37,812 nucleotides of DNA from an uncultured Pseudomonadota bacterium (GTDB lineage: Bacteria; Pseudomonadota; Gammaproteobacteria; Xanthomonadales; Ahniellaceae), in contig CALKUS010000181.1 of the NCBI GenBank assembly GCA_937996755.1, forward strand, positions 1-37,812, in the 5' to 3' direction. The translations under genes were made by a program, and so were the position numbers. The notes beneath the pieces are model-generated. The model did not search any database. It saw only the letters and a list, made by a program, of their open reading frames with translations, and was not told where the DNA came from. Positions within the stretch are counted from its first letter, which is position 1, and each line of letters opens with the position of its first letter. Of the stretch, positions 8,577 to 15,741 are shown in pieces.

Positions 8577-8924
8577 ATGAAACTGAGGAAACTCTTGCTT
8601 GTTGCGCTCTTCATGGTGCCCGTCGCTGCATCCGCGGCTATGTACTGCGCGGTCGATGGGTACGGTCCGGATACAGAGTATGCGGACTCTTGCTACGGCT
8701 TTTGGCCGAACGGACCCAGCAGCACCACAGTTACGTTTCGCATTACTTGCAGCCTCTGCGGGGATGGGCCAGTTCGTAATATCTGTTGGTCAGACAGCAG
8801 ATGCAGCAACACATCCGAGACCTGTACGCTTCCGATCGCCAGTGTGCTCACTGTCTCCGCGGCGCACTGTCAAGCGCCTAACGAAATCTATTCGGCCGAC
8901 GCCGAGTATGACCGTGGCCTTTGA
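8577..8924 (+). CDS. Small secreted cysteine-rich protein, unknown function
   Basis: I do not recognise the family. The product is about 115 residues with a signal peptide (MKLRKLLLVALFMVPVAASA). The short mature part holds eight cysteines, enough for four disulfides, including a CSLC pair, and several Ser/Thr/Asn-rich turns. I chose the second ATG (8577) because GGAG lies 7 nt before it; ATG 8571 has GGAG only 1 nt away and would add two residues. Base composition is noticeably less GC-rich than the neighbours, suggesting a recent arrival or relaxed codon use. It converges with the IPTL-CTERM-like gene, leaving 82 bp without a clear terminator. Confidence 0.7.
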   Translation: MKLRKLLLVALFMVPVAASAAMYCAVDGYGPDTEYADSCYGFWPNGPSSTTVTFRITCSLCGDGPVRNICWSDSRCSNTSETCTLPIASVLTVSAAHCQAPNEIYSADAEYDRGL

Positions 8925-9006
8925 CTTCCAGCGGAGTTAAGCGGGGCCTGCGCGACGCGGAGAGGGCAGCCCGGAGCGGACTTGTGCTGAAGAGGGAAAC
9001 TTCGTT

Positions 9007-9963
9007 CTATTGTTGACGACAACGCGACGGCTTCCGGCAAACTGGATGCCGTCGCGAGAAAATGCCGACAAGTCCGGCAAGCGCGAACATAACCGCCGCC
9101 CCGAGCGTCGCATGCTGCGACAACGCAGGTATGGGCGCGGGTGGGGTTGGCTCGAAGCCGCCGGGCTCGCAAATGGGGGGCGAGATCGCGAGCGCTTCGA
9201 GTTCCTTGCTGTTCACGCCGCCGTCGAGCCCGTTGCCTGTGACGCGCGAACGATCAGCCAATAGACCCGTGGTCAAATCGATCCGGGCGATGTCGGAAAA
9301 GAAGACCGGCGTCAGGTCGAGCACCGCCCACAGGTTTCCCGCCGCGTCGAAGTCGAGACCGGCGTCCAAGATGTTCAGCCCGGTCAGATGGGCAATCAAC
9401 GTCGCGTGCGCAGTTTCGGTGTCCAGCTTGTACAGGCCTTCATCGCCGTCCACGCCGAAGCCATACAGTCCGTCAGCTTTGGAGGCGAGGCCCGAAATCT
9501 TCGCGCCCATATCGCCGACGAGGCGCGTCGCTCCCGTATCCCGATTCACTTCCCACAGCCGCGAGCTCGTATCCGACGAGGCGAATAGCCTGCCGTCGCA
9601 CGTCGCGGCCAACCCGAAGTCGCGGTTGTTCGAGCCGTTCGCGCCCTGGCCCTGCAAACCCATGTCGCCGACGATGGTCGCGCGGCCGGTTGCTGTGTTG
9701 ACCCGAATCAGCGCGCCGCCGGGGAGGTTGTCGACGACGCCGAAGAGGACGCCGTCGGGAGCGAAGGCCAGTCCTTCCACATCGAAGATCTGGATGGGTG
9801 CCCCGGGCACGGAAAACGTGCCGACCTGCTCGGCGCGACGCGTGCCGAAGTCGATTCGATACAGGGTGTCGTTGCCCGCGGCGTAGGCGATAGACTGCGC
9901 GCTCGCCACGAACGGCAGCGACAGAAAAACGCCTACAACAAGGCATAGCAACGCCGATCGCAT
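9007..9963 (-). CDS. Secreted beta-propeller-like protein with IPTL-CTERM-type tail
   Basis: A 318-residue exported protein. The signal peptide is MRSALLCLVVGVFLSLPFVASA. The body has repeated Asp/Gly-rich strand units (NDTLYRIDFGT, ALIRVNTATGRATIVGDMG, RLWEVNRDTGATRLVGDMG, GLYKLDTETAHATLI), as in propeller-type repeat proteins. The C-terminus reads PIPALSQHATLGAAVMFALA followed by a short span and SRRH: the IPxLS motif, one transmembrane helix and basic residues of the IPTL-CTERM sorting signal. ATG at 9963 is chosen because the signal peptide starts there; upstream in-frame codons to 10065 do not encode one. No exosortase or archaeosortase-like gene is in the window. Confidence 0.8.
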   Translation of the reverse strand: MRSALLCLVVGVFLSLPFVASAQSIAYAAGNDTLYRIDFGTRRAEQVGTFSVPGAPIQIFDVEGLAFAPDGVLFGVVDNLPGGALIRVNTATGRATIVGDMGLQGQGANGSNNRDFGLAATCDGRLFASSDTSSRLWEVNRDTGATRLVGDMGAKISGLASKADGLYGFGVDGDEGLYKLDTETAHATLIAHLTGLNILDAGLDFDAAGNLWAVLDLTPVFFSDIARIDLTTGLLADRSRVTGNGLDGGVNSKELEALAISPPICEPGGFEPTPPAPIPALSQHATLGAAVMFALAGLVGIFSRRHPVCRKPSRCRQQ

Positions 9964-10037
9964 CTGGGCTACTCGTTTTGTTCTAATTATTTTGGTAATC
10001 GTCTGCCGCCCCGGGTGAGACCCGTTCCGGCGCCCCG

Positions 10038-10065
10038 AGCTTATCAGCCGGCCCCATCGGGTCAA
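10038..10065 (-). promoter_or_regulatory. Possible sigma-70 promoter for the IPTL-CTERM-like gene
   Basis: TTGACC (-35, 10060-10065) and TAAGCT (-10, 10038-10043) on the minus strand, separated by 16 nt. This would give a 5' leader of roughly 70 nt before ATG 9963. Judged by eye only. Confidence 0.4.
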
Positions 10066-10149
10066 GGCCTTGCCGGCGACCGTTCGGCCGGCCCTTCGGG
10101 CGCGGAAGGCGGGCCCCGCGCACGGCGTGGCCCTTAACCACTACCCTTC

Positions 10150-11283
10150 GTGCCCGGTATCCAGGACGGACCCCAGATCTTGAGCGTCGCAGCCCCCGAC
10201 TACGCCCACGGACGCCCCGACGCCACCGGCATCCTGCTGGTCAACCTCGGCACGCCGGACGCGCCGACGCCCGCCGCCGTGCGCCGCTACCTCGCCGAGT
10301 TCCTCTGGGACCGGCGCGTGGTGGACGCGCCGCGCTGGCTCTGGTGGCTCGCGCTCCACGGCGTGATCCTGCGCATCCGCCCGCGACGGTCGGCGCACGC
10401 GTACCAGCAGGTGTGGACCCCGGCCGGCTCGCCGCTCGCGGTGCTGACGCGCGCGCTCGGCGACGCCATCGCGACGCGGTTGCCACGCGAGCCGGCGCCG
10501 CCGGTGGAGCTGCGCGTCGCGATGCGCTACGGCAACCCGTCGATCGCGAGCGTGTTGCGCGAGCTGCGCACGCGCAACCTGCGACGCCTGCTCGTGCTGC
10601 CGCTGTATCCGCAGTATTCGGCGACGACCACGGCATCCGTGTTCGATGCCGTCGCCGACGAGCTGCGCGCGTGGCGCTTCGTGCCCGAGCTGCGCGTGGT
10701 GAACGAATACTGCGGCGAGCCGTCGCACGTCGCCGCGCTCGCCGAGTCGATCGCCGCGCATCGCGCCGCGCACGGCGCGGCGGACAAGCTGCTGTTCTCG
10801 TTCCACGGCATCCCCGAGCGCTACGTGCGCGAAGGCGATCCCTATTTCTGCCAGTGCCACGCGACGGCGCGACGCGTCGCGGAATCACTCGGCCTCGCAC
10901 GCGATGCGTGGGAGATCGCGTTCCAGTCGCGCGTCGGGCGCGAGCGCTGGGTCGGGCCGTACACGGAAGAGCTGCTCGTCGAGTGGGCGCGCAACGGCGT
11001 GCGCTCCGTGCAGGTCGCCTGCCCGGGCTTCGCGGTGGATTGCCTCGAGACGCTGGAGGAGATCGCGATGCGGGCGAAGGACACGTTCGTCGCCGCGGGC
11101 GGCGAGCGCTTCGAGTACGTGCCCGCGCTGAACGCGGGCGTCGCGCACGCAGCGTCGCTCGCGGCGATCGTCGCGAAGCACGCCTCGGGTTGGCCGGCGT
11201 TCGGCGGCGACGCGCGGATCGACGCGACGCCCGGCGAGCGCGAAGCGCGGCATGCCGCGCTCGCGGCCAGCGGCCGTCCGTGA
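10150..11283 (+). CDS. hemH: Ferrochelatase
   Basis: Inserts Fe2+ into protoporphyrin IX, the last step of protohaem synthesis. Family blocks visible: ILLVNLGTPDAPT, AMRYGNPSI, LLVLPLYPQYSATTT, the catalytic-His motif LLFSFHGIPERYV (His at residue 219) and the acidic PGFAVDCLETLEEI segment. The start is uncertain: GTG 10150 gives 377 residues; TTG 10180 (SVAAPDYAHG) gives a length closer to the family and has a GGA-rich stretch upstream. The C-terminus is somewhat longer than in E. coli HemH. The stop overlaps the start of the next gene (GTGA), so the two are probably translated together. Confidence 0.95.
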   Translation: MPGIQDGPQILSVAAPDYAHGRPDATGILLVNLGTPDAPTPAAVRRYLAEFLWDRRVVDAPRWLWWLALHGVILRIRPRRSAHAYQQVWTPAGSPLAVLTRALGDAIATRLPREPAPPVELRVAMRYGNPSIASVLRELRTRNLRRLLVLPLYPQYSATTTASVFDAVADELRAWRFVPELRVVNEYCGEPSHVAALAESIAAHRAAHGAADKLLFSFHGIPERYVREGDPYFCQCHATARRVAESLGLARDAWEIAFQSRVGRERWVGPYTEELLVEWARNGVRSVQVACPGFAVDCLETLEEIAMRAKDTFVAAGGERFEYVPALNAGVAHAASLAAIVAKHASGWPAFGGDARIDATPGEREARHAALAASGRP

Positions 11284-12146
11284 GCGTCGCGGAGCTCGCG
11301 CTCGATACGTCTCCGGTGCCGCTCGCGGCGCGGCGCTGGCACGCCGGCGCGCCGGTGCGCGTGCTCGCATTGCACGGCTGGCTCGACAACGCGGCGACGT
11401 TCGACGCGCTCGCGCCGCTGCTGCCCGATTGCGAGATCGTCGCGCTCGACCTGCCCGGCCACGGTCGCTCCGGGCATCGCGCGCCGGGCGCGTGGTACCA
11501 CTTCATCGACTACGGCAGCGACGTCGTCGCGGCTGCCGACGCGCTGGGCTGGGATCGCTTCGTGCTGCTCGGGCACTCGCTCGGCGGCGCGATCGCGAGC
11601 GTGCTCGGTGGCGCGCTGCCCGAGCGCATCGAGCAGCTCTGGTTGATAGAGGCGCTCGGCCCGATGAGCACGCCGCCCGCGCAGGGTGCGGAGCTGCTCG
11701 GCCGCGCCTTGCGCGAGCGCGAGGCGCTGCGCAGCAAGGAACTGCGCGTGTTCGCGAGCGTCGACGACGCCGCGGCGGCGCGCGTGCAGGCGAACGGACT
11801 GTCGCGCGAAGCGGCGCTCGCGCTCAGCGCGCGCGGGACGCGCGCGGTGCCCGGTGGATTCGTGTGGTCCAGCGACCAGCGACTCACGCTCACGAGCGCG
11901 ATCCGCCTCACGGAAGAACAGATCGTCGCCTACCTCGGCGCGATCGCGTGCCCCACGTTGCTGGTGCGCGCGGAGCCCGCGCCGAAATGGCTGCCGCCCG
12001 CCCTGATGGAAGCGCGCATCGCGGCCGTGCGCGACATCACGCAGCGCTCGCTGCCCGGATCGCACCACCTGCACCTGGAAGATCCCGCGCCGGTGGCGCG
12101 GGCGATCGGAGATTTCGCGGCAGCCCACGCTGTGGGCGACCGCTGA
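11280..12146 (+). CDS. Alpha/beta-fold hydrolase (SERHL/Kraken-like)
   Basis: A 288-residue alpha/beta hydrolase. It has the oxyanion segment LALHGWLDNAATFDALAPLL, then VALDLPGHGRSGHR, the nucleophile elbow LLGHSLGGAIAS (Ser in GHSLGG) and a late GSHHLHLEDP with the probable catalytic His. The sequence around HGWLDN and GAWYHFIDY recalls the serine-hydrolase-like SERHL/Kraken group. The substrate is not predictable. GTG at 11280 overlaps the hemH stop (GTGA), which fixes the start and makes the pair an operon. A small GCCCAC-CCG-GTGGGC hairpin (12149-12163) follows the stop, without a U tract. Confidence 0.9.
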   Translation: MSVAELALDTSPVPLAARRWHAGAPVRVLALHGWLDNAATFDALAPLLPDCEIVALDLPGHGRSGHRAPGAWYHFIDYGSDVVAAADALGWDRFVLLGHSLGGAIASVLGGALPERIEQLWLIEALGPMSTPPAQGAELLGRALREREALRSKELRVFASVDDAAAARVQANGLSREAALALSARGTRAVPGGFVWSSDQRLTLTSAIRLTEEQIVAYLGAIACPTLLVRAEPAPKWLPPALMEARIAAVRDITQRSLPGSHHLHLEDPAPVARAIGDFAAAHAVGDR

Positions 12147-12180
12147 CCGCCCACCCGGTGGGCTCGCACAACCGCCGCGA

Positions 12181-12963
12181 TCAGGGCAGCAGCTCGGAGC
12201 CGAGCCAGCGCGCGAGCTCGGCCTTCACCGCGTGGCCGTGCTTCGAAAGGTACCGGCACTGCAGCGGGTACTCGGGATAGATCGCTTCGACGCGCTGCCA
12301 GAAGCGCTTGCCGTGGTTGCGGATCCACAGGTGCGCCATCTCGTGCGCGACCACGTATTCGAGCGCGGCCGGCGGCGCGAGCATGAGCGAGAGATCCAGC
12401 GTCATGCGGCCCTGCACCGACAGGCTGCCCCACAAGGTCTTCAGCGGCAGCAGTCGCGTGGCGACGATGGGCTTGCCCACCATCGGCTCGTAGAGGCGCA
12501 CGAGTCGCGCGACCTCGCGCTTCATCTGCGCGACGACGAAGCCGCGCATCGCACGCTGCGCGATGAGCTTCGCTTCCGGATGATCGAGGTCGATGCCGAT
12601 CGTCAGCCGCATCGAGACCATGTCGTCGTCGACGCGCACGCGCGGATAGATGCTGTGCTCCCAGCGCACCGGGATCGCGGAACCGCGCCAGATCAAGGTG
12701 TCGGGCACGCCGACGACGGGCGGCGAGAGACGCAGGCCCTGGCGCTGCAGCTCGCGCAGCTTGCGCTCGAGCCAGCTGACGTTTTCGCGCAGGAATGCCT
12801 TCACTTCGGCAGGATGCGTGCCGCGGGGCGCGGAGACGCGCGGCCCGGACACGCCGACCGTGAGGCTCAGCCGGCGCGCGCGCGGATGGGTGCGCGAAAG
12901 CACCTTGATCCGCTTGCCGCCTGCTGTTTCCAGCTCCAGCCAGTTGTTGTCTTTTCTGTCCAT
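12181..12963 (-). CDS. YgjP-type M48-like metallopeptidase
   Basis: A 260-residue protein of the YgjP/DUF45 (SprT-like) metal-dependent hydrolase family. The C-terminal half has YVVAHEMAHLWIRNHGKRFW, with HExxH zinc ligands and the following NHxxxFW His typical of the family. The N-terminal part carries RARRLSLTVGVSGPRVSAP and WLERKLREL, also conserved. ATG 12963 (MDRKDNNWLELE) is used; an upstream TTG at 13008 would add 15 residues. No signal peptide, so cytosolic. It converges with the hydrolase gene, 34 bp apart. The biological substrate is unknown. Confidence 0.9.
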   Translation of the reverse strand: MDRKDNNWLELETAGGKRIKVLSRTHPRARRLSLTVGVSGPRVSAPRGTHPAEVKAFLRENVSWLERKLRELQRQGLRLSPPVVGVPDTLIWRGSAIPVRWEHSIYPRVRVDDDMVSMRLTIGIDLDHPEAKLIAQRAMRGFVVAQMKREVARLVRLYEPMVGKPIVATRLLPLKTLWGSLSVQGRMTLDLSLMLAPPAALEYVVAHEMAHLWIRNHGKRFWQRVEAIYPEYPLQCRYLSKHGHAVKAELARWLGSELLP

Positions 12964-13038
12964 GGGTACCGCCTGCACTTCATGTTCCGGCAGTCGGCGC
13001 TGATTCAAGTCGGAGCTGCATCGATCCGACGAATGGGA

Positions 13039-13962
13039 TCAGCGGCGGCCGCGCTCGCTCGGCCTGGGCAACCGGAACACGTCGTCCAGCCGCTCCAGCA
13101 CCGGCCTCAGGGTGAGGCTCATGAGCGCGAAACGTGCATCGAGCTCCGCACGGGGCGAGTCGCGTTCGGTGCTCTCGAGATCCTCGACGACCACGTCGAG
13201 GAACTTGAGCTTGCGCACCGTGAGATCTTCGCCGAGCACGAACGACACGCGTCCGTCGACCACGAGACCCAATTGCGCCACCTGCTTTCCGCCGCGCAGG
13301 TGCTCGCGCACCTCGTCGGCATCCAGCGCCTGTCGCCGGCAGCGCACCTGCGCGCCGCCATCGACAGGGTCCTTCAATTCGCATTCGTCTCCGAGCTCGA
13401 AGCCTTCGGGCAGCTTAGCGCCCGTCAGCCACCCGGTCATCAACGCGCGCGGCGATTCTTCGGGGTCCGGCGGAAGCGCAGGAAAGGAGCCCAGCGTCTC
13501 GCGGAGAACGGTAAGGAAACCCTCGGCCTGCTTGCGCGACGACGTGTCCGCGACCAGCCAGCCCGCCTTGCCGTCCAGGTAGGCCGGCAGCCGGAACGGC
13601 TTGGTGAACGCTTGCGGCATGAGCTCGTGCAATGCCTCATCCTTCAAGCGCTTGCGCTCGCGGCCGCCGATCCGCTTGCCGCGCTGCGCTTCCAGCACCT
13701 CGATCTTCTCGGCCACCGCCTCGTTGACCACGGATCCGGGCAACAGCTTGTCCTCGCCGCCCAGCGCGAGGAGCGTGAATTCCCCGATCTGGTGCGTCAG
13801 CTCCGTCTCGTTGCGGCCGAACGGCGAAACCCAGCCGCGCGTCTGCATTTCCAGCGGGCCGCATTCGCGAAACGCGTGCTTTTTCAGGCGCTTGGACAGG
13901 CCCTCCAGCTCGTCGGCAGCGGCCCTGGAGAATCGATACAGCGTGAGATTGCGAAAAAACAT
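13039..13962 (-). CDS. rdgC: Recombination-associated protein RdgC
   Basis: A ring-forming, non-specific DNA-binding protein that modulates RecA and is found in beta- and gammaproteobacteria. The 307-residue length is typical. It begins MFFRNLTLYRF, with further family blocks GWVSPFGR, KLLPGSVVNEAVAEKI and KPFRLPAYLDGKAGWLVADT. It starts at ATG 13962; an in-frame extension to 13995 has no support. A TACAAT -10-like hexamer lies about 95 nt upstream within the 176-bp gap after ttcA. The YgjP gene follows on the same strand after about 75 nt. Confidence 0.95.
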   Translation of the reverse strand: MFFRNLTLYRFSRAAADELEGLSKRLKKHAFRECGPLEMQTRGWVSPFGRNETELTHQIGEFTLLALGGEDKLLPGSVVNEAVAEKIEVLEAQRGKRIGGRERKRLKDEALHELMPQAFTKPFRLPAYLDGKAGWLVADTSSRKQAEGFLTVLRETLGSFPALPPDPEESPRALMTGWLTGAKLPEGFELGDECELKDPVDGGAQVRCRRQALDADEVREHLRGGKQVAQLGLVVDGRVSFVLGEDLTVRKLKFLDVVVEDLESTERDSPRAELDARFALMSLTLRPVLERLDDVFRLPRPSERGRR

Positions 13963-14138
13963 TGCGTCGTCCGTGGCGGAATGAAGACGGCTCACCCGGG
14001 GCGGTCCGCTCGCCCGGGATCGAGGATCGGTGGGTCGCGTCGCAGATCGCGCGACGCCGGCGAATTGTAGGGCCGACGCCGGCGGCCGCGCGTGAGAAAA
14101 GCATTCGCGCGTGCGTACGAAACGCGCGCGTCGGCGCG

Positions 14139-15023
14139 TCAGCCTTCGTCCGGCGCCGCTGCGCCGGCCGGCTCGCCCGCGAGCCAGGCGTGCGCGTCGG
14201 CACGTGCGCCTTCGCGCGCCCCGAGCGACGCGAAATCGAACAGCGCGCGGTCGGCGAGCTGCGCGGGGCGCACGTCACCGAGCGCGCGGAAGATGTTTTC
14301 CACCCGGCCCGGCGTCCTGCGCTCCCATTCGTCGAGCATCGCCTTGATCTGCTTGCGCTGCAGCGTCTCCTGCGAGCCGCACAGGTTGCACGGGATGATC
14401 GGGAATTCGCGGTGCGCGGCCCAGGCTTCGATGTCCTTTTCCGCGACGTACGCGAGCGGGCGGATCACGACGTGGCGACCGTCGTCCGAGCGCAGCTTCG
14501 GCGGCATCGCACCGAGCTTCGCGTGATGGAACAGGTTCAGGAACAACGTTTCGACGATGTCGTCGCGGTGGTGGCCGAGCGCGATCTTCGTGAAACCCTC
14601 GCGCTCCGCGAACGAATACAGCGCGCCGCGGCGCAGGCGCGAGCACAAGCCGCACATGGTCTTGCCTTCCGGCACCACGCGCTTCACGACACTGTAGGTA
14701 TCCTGCTCGAGCACGTGGAACTCGACGCCGCGCGACTTCAGGTAATCGGGCAGCACGTGCGCGGGGAAGCCGGGATGCTTCTGGTCGAGGTTCACCGCGA
14801 CCAGCTCGAAGCGCACGGGCGCCTTCGCCTGCAGCATGAGCAGCACGTCGAGCAGCGTGTACGAGTCCTTGCCGCCGGACAGGCACACCATCACCCTGTC
14901 GCCGTCCTCGATCATGTTGAAGTCGGCGATCGCCTGCCCCACGGCATGGCGCAGGCGCTTGGCCAGCTTGTTGGCTTCGTGGGCCTGCTTGCGCTGGGGG
15001 AGCGGGAGCGAAGAGATCGTCAT
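14139..15023 (-). CDS. ttcA: tRNA 2-thiocytidine biosynthesis protein TtcA
   Basis: PP-loop ATPase and Fe-S enzyme that converts C32 of certain tRNAs to 2-thiocytidine. The 294-residue protein has the PP-loop SGGKDS at residues 49-54 and two CxxC motifs, CGLC (124-127) and CNLC (212-215), which supply the cluster ligands; GHHRDD follows the first. A poorly conserved acidic and Ala-rich tail ends the protein. It is divergent from the DUF465 gene at 15205, and one copy of the 75-bp inverted element lies between them. Confidence 0.96.
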   Translation of the reverse strand: MTISSLPLPQRKQAHEANKLAKRLRHAVGQAIADFNMIEDGDRVMVCLSGGKDSYTLLDVLLMLQAKAPVRFELVAVNLDQKHPGFPAHVLPDYLKSRGVEFHVLEQDTYSVVKRVVPEGKTMCGLCSRLRRGALYSFAEREGFTKIALGHHRDDIVETLFLNLFHHAKLGAMPPKLRSDDGRHVVIRPLAYVAEKDIEAWAAHREFPIIPCNLCGSQETLQRKQIKAMLDEWERRTPGRVENIFRALGDVRPAQLADRALFDFASLGAREGARADAHAWLAGEPAGAAAPDEG

Positions 15024-15060
15024 GGCGCAGATTCTATCCCGCTCCCCCGAACGGCAAACC

Positions 15061-15134
15061 CGTCGCGCGCGCAGCGCGCGACCATCACTCCTCCTCCCCT
15101 GCGATGCAGGGGAGGACAAGAGGTGGGGTACAAG
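15061..15134 (-). repeat. 75-bp intergenic element, copy 1 (inverted)
   Basis: Read on the minus strand: a TGTACCCCACC start, a CCTCCCCTGC/GCAGGGGAGG hairpin, then AGTGATGGTCGCGCG and a CGCGCG palindrome. It aligns along its whole length, with about ten differences or small indels, to the plus-strand copy at 15442-15516. The pair brackets the DUF465 gene in inverted orientation. Confidence 0.8.
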
Positions 15135-15204
15135 ACCGGGCGCGGCATGCGCTGGCCTTCGCCGCGGCGCTAGACTGGCGTTTTTCAACCTGCCGACGGC
15201 CCGC

Positions 15205-15411
15205 ATGCTGCCCGAGGACCCGTCCGAGATCGCGCGCAAGCTGGTCGAATTGCGCGTGGAGCATCGTGACCTCGATGAGGTCATCGCCGCGCTCGGCCGC
15301 GATTCACGCTCGGACGAGCTGCAGATGAAGCGCTTGAAGAAGCGCAAGCTGCGCATCAAGGACATGATCACGTATCTGGAATCGAAGCTGATTCCAGACC
15401 TGGATGCGTGA
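15205..15411 (+). CDS. YdcH/DUF465 family small protein
   Basis: A 68-residue, highly charged, helical protein. The N-terminus MLPEDPSEIARKLVELRVEH is followed by RDLDEVIAALGRD and then the family hallmark ELQMKRLKKRKLRIKDMI with a short tail. This is the YdcH/DUF465 pattern (DxxI...LKKxKLxLKDxI). The family is abundant in proteobacteria and its function is unknown. The ATG is preceded by a TAGACT -10-like hexamer about 35 nt upstream. It is flanked by inverted copies of a repeat and followed by a second copy of its last 32 codons at 15535-15630. Confidence 0.85.
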   Translation: MLPEDPSEIARKLVELRVEHRDLDEVIAALGRDSRSDELQMKRLKKRKLRIKDMITYLESKLIPDLDA

Positions 15412-15441
15412 GCGAAGCGTCCGAAGGCACGCCGCGCACGT

Positions 15442-15516
15442 CGTGTACCCCACCCCTTGCCCTCCCCTCGTTCGAGGGGAGGGGGAGTGATCGTCGCGCG
15501 CGATGCGCGCGCGACG
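15442..15516 (+). repeat. 75-bp intergenic element, copy 2
   Basis: Partner of the inverted copy at 15061-15134: GTGTACCCCACCCC, a CCCTCCCCTC/GAGGGGAGGG hairpin, AGTGATCGTCGCGCG and a terminal CGCGCGACG. Its right end runs directly into the second DUF465 copy and provides that frame's GTG start and first codons. Confidence 0.8.
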
Positions 15517-15630
15517 CGTCACCTGATTGAAGCGGAGCTGCAGGTGAAGCGGCTCAAGAAGCGCAAGCTGCGCATCAAGGACATGATCACTTACCTCGAG
15601 TCCAAGTTGATCCCGGATCTCGACGCGTGA
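15487..15630 (+). pseudogene. Second DUF465 copy with repeat-derived 5' end
   Basis: An open frame from GTG 15487 of 47 codons. Codons 17 to the stop (15535-15630) are a copy of the last 96 nt of the DUF465 gene at 15205. I count 15 base differences over these 96 nt but only one amino-acid change (Met to Val), so the region was kept under purifying selection after duplication. The first 10 or so codons come from the 75-bp repeat and replace the normal N-terminal helix. It may be a truncated remnant, or a short functional protein with a new N-terminus. No clear ribosome-binding site apart from GGGGGA just before the GTG. Confidence 0.6.
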
Positions 15631-15646
15631 ATGGCCGGCAGTGGAA

Positions 15647-15741
15647 AGCCGTAAGCGATTAGCAGTCAGCGGATAGCGGCCAAAGCCCGCGACCTGGCGA
15701 CTTCCTGCTCTTGCTGCTATCCGCTATCCGCTATCCGCTTA
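15647..15741. repeat. GGATAGC-type inverted/tandem repeat at the plsB 3' end
   Basis: The left end has GTAAGCGATTAGCAG and CAGCGGATAGCGGCC. The right end (15715-15741) has three tandem GCTATCC units ending CCGCTTAC. The two ends are inverted relative to each other and can pair through GGATAGCGG/CCGCTATCC. The right end contains the TAA stop of plsB. It probably acts as a structured 3' end for plsB and belongs to a dispersed repeat class. Confidence 0.65.

Noticed and set aside
15715..15741. Tandem CTATCCG units as a CRISPR-like array
   Set aside because: Units are 7 bp with no spacers; this is a simple tandem/inverted repeat.
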